From Streptomyces sp. R41 (GTDB lineage: Bacteria; Actinomycetota; Actinomycetes; Streptomycetales; Streptomycetaceae): DNA of 64,000 nt. Location of the stretch: contig NZ_CP163443.1 of NCBI RefSeq assembly GCF_041053055.1, positions 2,852,001-2,916,000 on the forward strand, read 5' to 3'. A program made the translations under genes and the position numbers. The notes below the pieces were generated by a model that worked only from the letters and a program-made list of their open reading frames with translations, had not been told where the DNA came from and did no database searches. Positions 44,498 through 52,249 of this stretch are shown here, piece after piece; position 1 is the first letter of the stretch, and each line of letters begins with the position of its first letter.

Positions 44498-45015
44498 TCC
44501 TGCTCCAGCCTCTTGTTGCGGGCCTCGCGCTGGAGGGGGACGCGGGTTTCGGGGTGCGCGAGGGCGGGGTCCGGGAAGTGTTCCTTCACCAGGGCTCGCA
44601 GTTCGCGCAGCTCGCGCTCCAGGGCCTGGTGGCGCTGGTGGGTGTCGTACAGGTAGCGGACCTTGGTGCGCAGCGCCCAGGGGTCGATGGGTTTCATGAC
44701 GAGGTCGGCGACGCCGAGGCCGAAGGCGATGGAGGTGAGTTCGGCGTTCGGGCCGAAGCCGGTGAGCAGGATGATGGGGATGTGCTGGGTCTGCTCCACG
44801 CGCCGCATGTAGCGCACGACGTCCAGGCCGCTGACGCCGGGCATGCGCACGTCGAGGAGGAGCAGTCCGACCTGGCCGCGCAGCACTTCCTTGAGCGCTT
44901 CGTCGCCGCTGGTCGCCCGGGACACCTGGTAGCCGAGCGGGGCCAGGGCGCTCTCCAGGGCGTACAGCGTGTCCTCATGGTCGTCGACGATGAGGATCTT
45001 GGCATCCGACGGCAT
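44485..45015 (-). CDS. Receiver-domain response regulator
   Basis: 176 residues. The receiver domain (5-125) has ILIVDDHEDTLYALE, phospho-acceptor Asp in LLLLDVRMPGVSGLD, LLTGFG and MKPIDPWAL. A coiled-coil tail (about 128-176, HQALERELRELRALVKEHFP) replaces an output domain, so it probably signals by protein contact. No kinase is adjacent. Its stop codon lies in a 24-bp tandem repeat. Confidence 0.88.
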   Translation of the reverse strand: MPSDAKILIVDDHEDTLYALESALAPLGYQVSRATSGDEALKEVLRGQVGLLLLDVRMPGVSGLDVVRYMRRVEQTQHIPIILLTGFGPNAELTSIAFGLGVADLVMKPIDPWALRTKVRYLYDTHQRHQALERELRELRALVKEHFPDPALAHPETRVPLQREARNKRLEQDRTP

Positions 45016-45157
45016 GGCCCGACGTCCCCTCGTTTGGACATACCAGCTTATGCCCGTACCGACTCACGAAGTGCGCCCGTGGTTGTGGCGGGAAGTGCCG
45101 GCGGCGAGTGCCCGGCGAAGAGTTCTCCCGCAGGATGCACGCTCCGACCGCCCGCTG

Positions 45158-45526
45158 TCACTCCCCCGTGTCGGCCGCTGCGCTGCCCGCGTCGTCCGCG
45201 ATGCGCTCGTGGTGGCGGATGACCTCGGCGATGATGAAATTCAGCAATTTTTCGGCGAAGGCCGGATCCAGTTTGGCGTTCTCGGCGAGCCGGCGCAGCC
45301 GGGCGATCTGGTGTGCCTCGCGGGACGGATCGGCGGGCGGCAGCTGGTGTGCGGCCTTGAGGTGGCCGACCTGCTGGGTGCACTTGAAGCGCTCGGCGAG
45401 CATGTGGACGACGGCGGCGTCGATGTTGTCGATGCTGTCGCGCAGCCGGGCGAGTTCGGCGCGGACCGCGGGGTCGACCTGGCCGCTTCCGCCGGCGGTC
45501 GCTTCGTTGGTGTTGCTCGTGGTCAT
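45158..45526 (-). CDS. Chorismate mutase (AroQ type)
   Basis: 122 residues, all helical. LARLRDSIDNIDAAVVHMLAERFK, with Arg and Lys of the active site, VGHLKAAHQLPPADPSREAHQ, and a C-terminal FIIAEVIRHHERI match small bacterial chorismate mutases, which convert chorismate to prephenate for Phe/Tyr synthesis. ATG 45526 has AGGG 9 nt upstream; a TTG at 45535 is possible. It lies downstream of the AraC gene across a tandem repeat. Confidence 0.9.
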   Translation of the reverse strand: MTTSNTNEATAGGSGQVDPAVRAELARLRDSIDNIDAAVVHMLAERFKCTQQVGHLKAAHQLPPADPSREAHQIARLRRLAENAKLDPAFAEKLLNFIIAEVIRHHERIADDAGSAAADTGE

Positions 45527-45537
45527 GGGATCCAACC

Positions 45538-45630
45538 CTACGTGGCGTACGGGGGCTCGATCATGGTCCCTATGTGGCGCGCAGGGACTTGATCATGGTC
45601 CCTACTTGGCGTGGAGGGGCTCGATCATGG
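45538..45630. repeat. Three 32-bp tandem units, each with an ATG...TAG mini-frame
   Basis: Units at 45538-45569, 45570-45601 and 45602 to about 45630 are 32 bp apart exactly. Read on the minus strand each encodes eight residues and TAG: MIEPLHAK (the true C terminus of the AraC protein), then MIKSLRAT, then MIEPPYAT, each followed by GG. The last copy lies 12 bp before the chorismate mutase ATG. Confidence 0.95.
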
Positions 45631-46486
45631 GCGGATCGTCGGGGTCCGGTATCTGGTTGCTCCAGCCGCCGGGGACGGTTCGGCCCTGCTGTTCGCGGAA
45701 GCGGACGGGTGCCATGCCGACACGGCGGGTGAACAGGCGGGAGAAGTAGGCGGGGTCGTCGTAGCCGACGCGGCGGGCGACGGCGGCGACCGGGAGCTCG
45801 GTGGCGGCGAGGAGTTCCTTGGCGCGGCCCAGGCGGATGCCGAGGAGGTAGTCCTTGGGGCTGCATCCGGCGCCGCGGCGGACGGCGGTGCGCAGTTCGG
45901 CGGGGGTCATGCCGTGCCGGGCCGCGTGTTCGGCGACGGACAGCGGCTGGAAGGCGTCGCGGGCGAGGGCCTGCAGGACCTCGTCGCCGTCGGGGGCGAG
46001 GTCGGCGCGGGCGCGGCGCAGGGCGACGAGGAGTTCGTGGATGGCGGCGCCCGTCTCGACCTCCAGGAGGGGGTTGCCGCGGCGGGCGGCGCGGGCGATG
46101 CGGCCGACGACCGCGCGGGCGGCGCCCGCGTCGGCGAGGGGCACGACGGGCCGGCCGGGTTCGATGTAGCCGAGTTCGGTGTACGTCGCTGTCGCGGGCC
46201 CGGTGAAGTCGACGAAGCATTCGTCCCAGCTCGGGTCGGGCCCGTAGTGGTGCGGTACGCCGGGGGTGAGCCAGATCAGGGCGGGCGCGGTGACGGGGTG
46301 GCGGTGTCCGTCGGGGGCCCGGTACCAGCCGCTGCCCGCGCTGATCACGACGGCGACGTGGTGGTCGAGGGTGCGCGGCCCGACGACGGGCAGCTCGCCG
46401 TGCTGGAGGCCGACGCCGAGGCAGGCGAGGCCGAGCCGGTGATGGGCGGGGGCGGGGGTGAAATAGCGCATCCAGGTGTGGTACAT
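45602..46486 (-). CDS. AraC family transcriptional regulator
   Basis: 294 residues. The N-terminal cupin-like arm (about 10-150; HHVAVVISAGSGWYRAPDG, VPHHYGPDPSWDE) should bind a small ligand, likely a sugar. The C-terminal pair of HTH motifs (about 180-275) ends with ATELPVAAVARRVGYDDPAY and FSRLFTRRVGMAPVRFRE. ATG 46486 follows GGGAGGAAAG. It is divergent from the GH35 gene with 141 bp between them; a 10-bp palindrome GTCCATGGAC (46593-46602) lies near the GH35 start. It probably controls the GH35/GH101 pair. Confidence 0.9.
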   Translation of the reverse strand: MYHTWMRYFTPAPAHHRLGLACLGVGLQHGELPVVGPRTLDHHVAVVISAGSGWYRAPDGHRHPVTAPALIWLTPGVPHHYGPDPSWDECFVDFTGPATATYTELGYIEPGRPVVPLADAGAARAVVGRIARAARRGNPLLEVETGAAIHELLVALRRARADLAPDGDEVLQALARDAFQPLSVAEHAARHGMTPAELRTAVRRGAGCSPKDYLLGIRLGRAKELLAATELPVAAVARRVGYDDPAYFSRLFTRRVGMAPVRFREQQGRTVPGGWSNQIPDPDDPPMIEPLHAK

Positions 46487-46627
46487 CCGCTTTCCTCCCG
46501 CCCGGCTCGGCGACTCCGGCGTGTCTCCCCGCGTACCTGAGCGTCACTGCGTGTCCGTACGCGTCTCTTGCGTCCAATCAGCGCTGATCTTTGTCCATGG
46601 ACGCGGCTGCCGCCAGGGGGTGATCGT

Positions 46628-48451
46628 GTGGCCATGAGCGAGTTCACGGTGGGGGACACGGATTTTCTGCTGGACGGACGCCCGGTGCGGCTGCTGTCGG
46701 GCGCACTGCACTACTTCCGGGTGCACGAGGAGCAGTGGTCGCATCGGCTGGGGATGCTGCGGGCGATGGGGCTCAACTGCGTGGAGACGTACGTTCCGTG
46801 GAATCTCCACGAGCCGCGCCCCGGCGTCTTCCGGGACGTCCAGCAACTGGGCCGGTTCCTGGACGCGGCCCGCGAGGCCGGGCTGTGGGCGATCGTGCGC
46901 CCGGGCCCGTACATCTGCGCGGAGTGGGACAACGGCGGGCTGCCGCACTGGCTGACGGGGAGGATCCGGACGCGGGACGCCGAGTATCTGGGGCACGTGG
47001 AGCGCTGGTTCCACCATCTGCTGGGCGAGATCGTGCCGCGGCAGATCGACCGCGGCGGCCCAGTGCTCATGGTGCAGGTCGAGAACGAGTACGGCAGCTA
47101 CGGCTCCGACCAGGTGTATCTGCGCAGGCTCGCCGACCTGTTGCGCGCCGGGGGCGTGAGCGTTGCGCTGTTCACCTCGGACGGCCCCGAGGACCACATG
47201 CTGACCGGCGGTTCGATCCCCGGCGTCCTGGCGACCGCCAATTTCGGCTCCCACGCGCGCGTGGCCTTCGAGACGCTGCGCCGGCACCGGCCCGAGGGCC
47301 CGCTGATGTGCATGGAGTTCTGGTGCGGCTGGTTCGATCACTGGGGCGCCGACCACGTCGTACGCGATCCCGGGGACGCCGCGGACGCGCTGCGGGAGAT
47401 CCTGGAGTGCGGGGCGTCGGTCAACCTCTACATGGCGCACGGGGGCACCAACTTCGCGGGCTGGGCGGGCGCCAACCGGGGCGGCGGCGATCTGCACGAG
47501 GGCCCGCTGGAGCCGGACGTCACCTCGTACGACTACGACGCGCCGATCGACGAGCTCGGGCGCCCCACCGAGAAGTTCTGGCGGTTCAGGGAGATCCTCG
47601 CCGCGTACGCCGACGGGCCCCTGCCCGACGTACCCCCACCGCCCGCGCCCCTCGGGGCACCCGCGTCGGTCGACCTTGGTGAATGGGCACCCCTGGGCGC
47701 CGTACTGGAGACGCTGGGCGGCCCCGAGGCCGAGTACGCCGTGCCGCCGACCTTCGAGGAATTGGACGTGGACCAGGGGCTGGTCAAGTACGAGGTGACC
47801 GTGCCCGGCCCCCGGCAGCCGTACCCGTTGACCCTGCGCGGGCTCCGGGACCTCGCGGTGGTGTACGTCGACGGCGCGCGGGCCGGTGTGCTCACCGAGG
47901 ACGAGCCGCAGCTCAAGGAGCCCGTCGCGGGGCACGCGCGCGTGGAGCTGTGGGTGGAGTCCCTGGGGAGGGTCAACTACGGGCCGCGCACCGGCGAGCC
48001 GAAGGGCATCACCGGGGGTGTGCTGCACGAGCGGCAGTATCTGCACGGAGTGCGGGCGCGGGGGCTGCGCCTCGACGCGCTGGACGACATCGGGGGTGTC
48101 CCCTTCCGGGAACTCCCCGAGGACGGCGCCCCCGGCCTGTACCGCGGCACCGTCGAGGTGCGCGGCGCCGGGGACGCCCTCCTCGAACTCCCGGGCTGGA
48201 CCCGGGGGTTCGTGTGGATCAACGGGTTCAATCTCGGACGCTACTGGTCCGTGGGCCCACAGCGTTCGCTGTACGTCCCTGGTCCCGTCCTGAGGGAGGG
48301 CGTGAACGAGGTGTGGGTGCTGGAGCTTCAGGAGGCTCCGGAGACCTCGGTGACCTCGAAGGAGTCCAGCGCGAACTCCGCCGTGCCGTCGTCCCCGATC
48401 TTGCGGAGTCCGACCCAGGCCTCGCCGTCGGCGGGCGCGGTGAACTCGTAG
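46628..48451 (+). CDS. GH35 beta-galactosidase
   Basis: 607 residues. The GH35 TIM barrel opens with LLSGALHYFRVHEEQWSHRL and VETYVPWNLHEP. Acid/base Glu154 is in QVENEYGSYG, the nucleophile Glu230 in MEFWCGWFDHWG, and FAGWAGANRGG follows. C-terminal beta domains end at about residue 577 (VWVLELQE). No signal peptide, so it is intracellular. GTG 46628 lies 7 nt after AGGGGG; ATG 46634 is an alternative. The last 40 residues are translated from the antisense of the GH101 gene end (124-bp overlap) and look non-native. Confidence 0.93.
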   Translation: MAMSEFTVGDTDFLLDGRPVRLLSGALHYFRVHEEQWSHRLGMLRAMGLNCVETYVPWNLHEPRPGVFRDVQQLGRFLDAAREAGLWAIVRPGPYICAEWDNGGLPHWLTGRIRTRDAEYLGHVERWFHHLLGEIVPRQIDRGGPVLMVQVENEYGSYGSDQVYLRRLADLLRAGGVSVALFTSDGPEDHMLTGGSIPGVLATANFGSHARVAFETLRRHRPEGPLMCMEFWCGWFDHWGADHVVRDPGDAADALREILECGASVNLYMAHGGTNFAGWAGANRGGGDLHEGPLEPDVTSYDYDAPIDELGRPTEKFWRFREILAAYADGPLPDVPPPPAPLGAPASVDLGEWAPLGAVLETLGGPEAEYAVPPTFEELDVDQGLVKYEVTVPGPRQPYPLTLRGLRDLAVVYVDGARAGVLTEDEPQLKEPVAGHARVELWVESLGRVNYGPRTGEPKGITGGVLHERQYLHGVRARGLRLDALDDIGGVPFRELPEDGAPGLYRGTVEVRGAGDALLELPGWTRGFVWINGFNLGRYWSVGPQRSLYVPGPVLREGVNEVWVLELQEAPETSVTSKESSANSAVPSSPILRSPTQASPSAGAVNS

Positions 48452-51423
48452 GCGATTTCTGCCGGTTCGGTGGCGGCGGGGAGGTCGGTGCGGTCGAGCT
48501 CACCAGTCGTCGCCCCTCGGTCGACGGCGGTGATCCAGGCGTACTGCACGGCCTTCTCGTTCTCGTAGCGGAAGGCGACCCGGTAGCGCCTGCCCGGCTC
48601 GAACCGGACCGTGTGCGGCACGGTCCGGTAGACCAGGCCGTCGTTCTCGCCGCGCGACTTCAGCGACTGGGAGCCGTCGATGACGTCGTCGATCGCCTTG
48701 CCGTTCCAGCCGCGCTGGGTGAACGGCGCGTGCCGCTGGGCGATGTGGGTGCGCGGGTCGGTGGCGCCGCCCGCGTCACCCTTCACGAAGGGTCCCCAGC
48801 CCTGGGGGACGTTCTCGAAGTCCTCGAAGACGAGGGTGCCTTGCTTCGTCGTACGGCGCGCCGGCACGACCCGTACGTTGTCGAACCGCACGCGCGCGTA
48901 CCCGGCGTCGGCGCGCAGAGTGAGGTCGACCCGGCCGCCGCCCTCGGGCACCGTGAAGTAGGTGAACAGCCTCTGGAAGCGGGTGCCGTGCTTGCGGTCG
49001 GCGGCGACATGGTTGCCCGCGGTGGACGTCTCGGTCCAGTTGGCGGCAGTGACACCGTCGGCGGTACGGACCTGGAGGGACGCCTTGCGGGTGTCGTCCG
49101 CGCTCTCGCCGACCTCGACCTGGACGGAGGCCGCGTACGGGCCGGGCCTCAGGCGGGTGAGCCGCTGGGAGACGGTGGCGGCGCCGCCGGAGCCGATCAC
49201 CAGCTCGTAGTCGCCGAGATCGCTGAGCTCGACGGAGGCGGGCCCGCTGACCGTCCAGCCCTTCAGCGAACCGGAGTTGAAGCCGGGGTCGTGGAGTGGT
49301 GTGGCCTGACCCCAGGCGGGGTCGGGGGCGTCGGAGACGCGGGTGCGGTAGAGGACGTACGGCTGCTTGGCCGTGGCGTCGAGGGTGATCCCGCCGTCGC
49401 GTACGGGGACGTACTTCAGGAACACCCGGCCCTGGTCGGTGAGCCGGTACAGGGCGACCCGGGACAGGCTCCCCCACGCGCGCGGGAGCCGCCAGCGGCT
49501 GGTGCCGCCCCCGGGGTTGTAGTGGTAGAGCTTCGTGGGTCTCTTCGGCTCCCAGGGCAGGAGGTAGGTGCCGCCGTCGTAGACGAGCCGTCCGTCGGTG
49601 GTGATGCGGCGGGTGCCGTCGGCGTCGGAGACGGCAGTGGACCCGTCGAAGGTGATCCGGTGCTCGCCCCATGTCCTGATCGGATACGCCTGGAGGTACT
49701 TGGCGGGCAGCGAGTGGGTCCAGATCAGGTCGTAGAAGTAGGTCCAGTCGGTCTTGCCGGTCCAGCCCTCGAAGTTGCCCATGCGGGCGATGCCCAGCAA
49801 GGTGGGCCACTTGTCGGCGAAGACGTCCTTCTGGTGGTTGCGGATGAAGCGGATGAGCTGCGAGTTGATGCCGCGGGAGGTGTCGGGGCCGTAGTCCGTC
49901 TCGGTCGCCCAGTGCGACCACAGGGAAGAGCGTTCCAGGCCGTGGCCCCACTCGGAGGTGACGTGCCAGCCCTGGTCGCGCAGGGCGCGCTGGAGACGGT
50001 CGGAGGTCCAGCCGGACTCGCGGAAGACGTCGATGTAGAGGGAGTTGAGGGCGGGGTCGGCGTCGGCTCGCAGATCCGCGAAGCGCTTGATGATGTCGCC
50101 GGAGACGAGGTCGCGGCGCTGGTCGATCCGGTAGGACTGGTCCAGCCAGTCCCACTGCTCGTTGGTCTTGTCGACGAGGGTCTCGGAGAAGGCGTGGGCG
50201 ACGGGGTAGGACTCGGTGGCGTTGACGTGGACGGCGAAGTCGCTGTTCCACTTCTTGCCCTCGCCGACCAGGGTGTTGAGGTCGTCGAGGCCGCCCGCGC
50301 GCTCGTTGTAGTTGCCCGCGTAGTCGGGGTGCGCGGAGTCGTGGCCCTCGGACTGGTAGCCCTTGAGGAGCGTGAACTGCCTGAGTCCGTCGGTCGCCAG
50401 GGAGATCCGCTTGACGTTGTCGAGGGTGGCGAGGAACGGGTTGGTGGCCTGCGAGGCGAAGTTGAACGGGATGTGCGGCACGACGCGCAGATATGTCTCG
50501 TCGGCCCCGAGCGGGGTGACCATGATGTCACGGAAGGCGATCGCGGCGTCCTGCCAGTCGATCACGCCGTCGCCGTTGCGGTCGCCGGTGACGATGACCG
50601 TGGCGTACGGGAGGGGCTCGGTGTCGGTCGCGGTCGCCGCGCGGTGGGTCCACTGGCCGGGGGCGAGCTGCGCCTTGACGTAGCCGTCCTTGCGGACCGT
50701 CTGCCGCCACAGCCTGCCGTTCTCCCACGAGCTGGTGCTGTCGGGCTTGTCGTAGACCGTGTTGGTCTCCACGGCACCCGCGAGTCCGTGGTGCGCGACA
50801 ACGGCGTACGCGCACCCCGTGGCGGTATCGGCCGGGGTGTCGGCGGTCGGGACGATCAGGGTGTCGCCGCTCTTGGACTTGTCCAACTGGACTCGGGCGG
50901 CGAGGAGTTGGGCGCCGGGCTGGTCGCTGCGGACGGAGAGCAGGGCGAGGCCGGGGATACGGAGAGTGCCGACCGGGAAGGCAGCGGAGTCGGCGATCTC
51001 CGTGACGCGCCAGGTCACTTGACGATCCGTCACCGTGATCTCGACGTGGATCGTGGTGCCGCCGTCGAAGGAGAGGCGGTACGCGACCGCGGTGTCGCCC
51101 GCCGTGGTGGTGACCGTCGGGGTGCGCTCGGCGTTGTCGACGAGGACGGAGGTGACCTCGTCCTCCTGGCCGTGCAGGACGGCACCGGTGGCGCGGTCGG
51201 TGTAGGAGACGATCCGCGGGAAGGCGGCGGCGACGCGGACCTCGAGGGCGCGGGAGCGGATGACGAGGTCCTCACCGGAGGCGGCCGCCTCGGCGGAGGC
51301 CGTACCCGGTGTGCCGAGTGCGGCCCCGATTCCGGCGGCGGCACCCACCGCGACGACGGCGCGGCGGGTGGGGGCGAACGAGTCCGAGGGCAGGGCTTGT
51401 GAAGGCATGGCTGAGGGCTGCAA
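48328..51423 (-). CDS. Secreted GH101 endo-alpha-N-acetylgalactosaminidase
   Basis: 1031 residues. A Tat signal (TRRAVVAVGAAAG, residues about 19-31). The catalytic core has FNFASQATNPFLATLDNVKR, LKGYQSEGHDSAHPDYAG, HVNATESYPVAHAF, LYIDVFRESGW (Asp465, likely nucleophile) and SEWGHGLE (Glu491 or Glu497, acid/base). The C-terminal 300 residues are beta-sandwich, carbohydrate-binding-like. GH101 enzymes release Gal-beta-1,3-GalNAc from Ser/Thr of mucin-type glycoproteins. TTG 51423 follows GGAGGAG. It converges on GH35, which could then split the disaccharide. Confidence 0.9.
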   Translation of the reverse strand: MQPSAMPSQALPSDSFAPTRRAVVAVGAAAGIGAALGTPGTASAEAAASGEDLVIRSRALEVRVAAAFPRIVSYTDRATGAVLHGQEDEVTSVLVDNAERTPTVTTTAGDTAVAYRLSFDGGTTIHVEITVTDRQVTWRVTEIADSAAFPVGTLRIPGLALLSVRSDQPGAQLLAARVQLDKSKSGDTLIVPTADTPADTATGCAYAVVAHHGLAGAVETNTVYDKPDSTSSWENGRLWRQTVRKDGYVKAQLAPGQWTHRAATATDTEPLPYATVIVTGDRNGDGVIDWQDAAIAFRDIMVTPLGADETYLRVVPHIPFNFASQATNPFLATLDNVKRISLATDGLRQFTLLKGYQSEGHDSAHPDYAGNYNERAGGLDDLNTLVGEGKKWNSDFAVHVNATESYPVAHAFSETLVDKTNEQWDWLDQSYRIDQRRDLVSGDIIKRFADLRADADPALNSLYIDVFRESGWTSDRLQRALRDQGWHVTSEWGHGLERSSLWSHWATETDYGPDTSRGINSQLIRFIRNHQKDVFADKWPTLLGIARMGNFEGWTGKTDWTYFYDLIWTHSLPAKYLQAYPIRTWGEHRITFDGSTAVSDADGTRRITTDGRLVYDGGTYLLPWEPKRPTKLYHYNPGGGTSRWRLPRAWGSLSRVALYRLTDQGRVFLKYVPVRDGGITLDATAKQPYVLYRTRVSDAPDPAWGQATPLHDPGFNSGSLKGWTVSGPASVELSDLGDYELVIGSGGAATVSQRLTRLRPGPYAASVQVEVGESADDTRKASLQVRTADGVTAANWTETSTAGNHVAADRKHGTRFQRLFTYFTVPEGGGRVDLTLRADAGYARVRFDNVRVVPARRTTKQGTLVFEDFENVPQGWGPFVKGDAGGATDPRTHIAQRHAPFTQRGWNGKAIDDVIDGSQSLKSRGENDGLVYRTVPHTVRFEPGRRYRVAFRYENEKAVQYAWITAVDRGATTGELDRTDLPAATEPAEIAYEFTAPADGEAWVGLRKIGDDGTAEFALDSFEVTEVSGAS

Positions 51424-51529
51424 GGCACTCCTCCTGGAGGCGGCGTTCGGTGCCGTCAGCCTGCGCCGGGTGGGGCGGACGTGCCCATGGACAAAGGAGG
51501 GAGAGGAGTTGGACTAACGGGCTGCCGGT

Positions 51530-52006
51530 CTAACGGTCCGACGCCCGCAGCACCTTGTGCAAGTGCACGTCCTGATGACCGCCCGGGATGCCCTCCGTGC
51601 GGCCCGTCTCGCGGTAGCCGTGCCCGCGGTAGAAGTCGGGGGCCTGGAAGGTGAACGACGAGACGATCATCTCGGCGCAGCCGCGCCGGACTGCCTCCTC
51701 CTCGGTCGCCTTCAGCAGCTTGCTCCCCCAGCCCGCGTGCCGCTGGTCCGCACGCACCCACAGCATGTCGACCGCGCAGCAACTGCCCCAGACCCAGGCG
51801 GTGAGTCCGCCTACGAGTTCGCCCGCGGTGTCGGTCACGCGGACCGAGAGCGGGATCGGCGCACCGGCACCGGTGGCTTCCGCGTTGAACGCGGTGAGTT
51901 CGTCGTCGAGGCGCTGCTCCAGGGCGTCGTCCTTGCCGCCGACCTCCAACGATGCGGGGACGGGCGGCTGCTGGGCGGGGCCGACGGGGTGCTCTTCGGT
52001 GGTCAT
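51530..52006 (-). CDS. GNAT family N-acetyltransferase
   Basis: 158 residues. The GNAT fold is seen in GGLTAWVWGSCCAVDMLWVR, motif A QRHAGWGSKLLKATEEEAVR and motif B APDFYRGHGYRETGR. The acceptor is unknown. ATG 52006 was selected at the point where the sequence becomes protein-like; the frame continues upstream through a repeat array. It lies 106 bp after the GH101 start on the same strand. Confidence 0.88.
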   Translation of the reverse strand: MTTEEHPVGPAQQPPVPASLEVGGKDDALEQRLDDELTAFNAEATGAGAPIPLSVRVTDTAGELVGGLTAWVWGSCCAVDMLWVRADQRHAGWGSKLLKATEEEAVRRGCAEMIVSSFTFQAPDFYRGHGYRETGRTEGIPGGHQDVHLHKVLRASDR

Positions 52007-52035
52007 GGCGCGGAGTATGTCAGCGTCCCGGGGCC

Positions 52036-52249
52036 ACCGCCGAGGGCTTTTCCGGCGCCGGACGCGGGCCACGGCTGTGGCCTTTCCCGACGCCGGACGC
52101 GGCCACGGCCGAGGGCTTTCCCGACGCCGGACGCGGGCCACGGCTGTGGGCTTTCCCGGCACCGGACGCGGGCCACAGTTGCAGCCTTTCCCGACGCCGG
52201 ACGCGGCCACGGCCGAGGGCTTTCCCGACGCCGGACGCCGCCGCGTCAT
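52036..52249. repeat. Six ~35-bp tandem units between a sensor kinase and the GNAT gene
   Basis: The gap between the kinase stop (52246-52248) and the GNAT start is almost wholly a tandem array. The minus-strand unit is CGCGTCCGGCGTCGGGAAAG followed by CCCTCGGCCGTGGC, with six copies of 34-36 bp and a few substitutions. There are no unique spacers. The array is open in several frames, giving spurious extensions of both neighbours. Confidence 0.9.

Noticed and set aside
41839..45222. A plus-strand open frame of over 1,100 codons opposite pepN and the receiver gene
   Set aside because: Antisense shadow of pepN, which has all M1 motifs; Gly/Val/Glu-rich with no recognisable fold.
52036..52249. 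CRISPR-like array
   Set aside because: Units are contiguous tandem copies without unique spacers and no cas genes are present.
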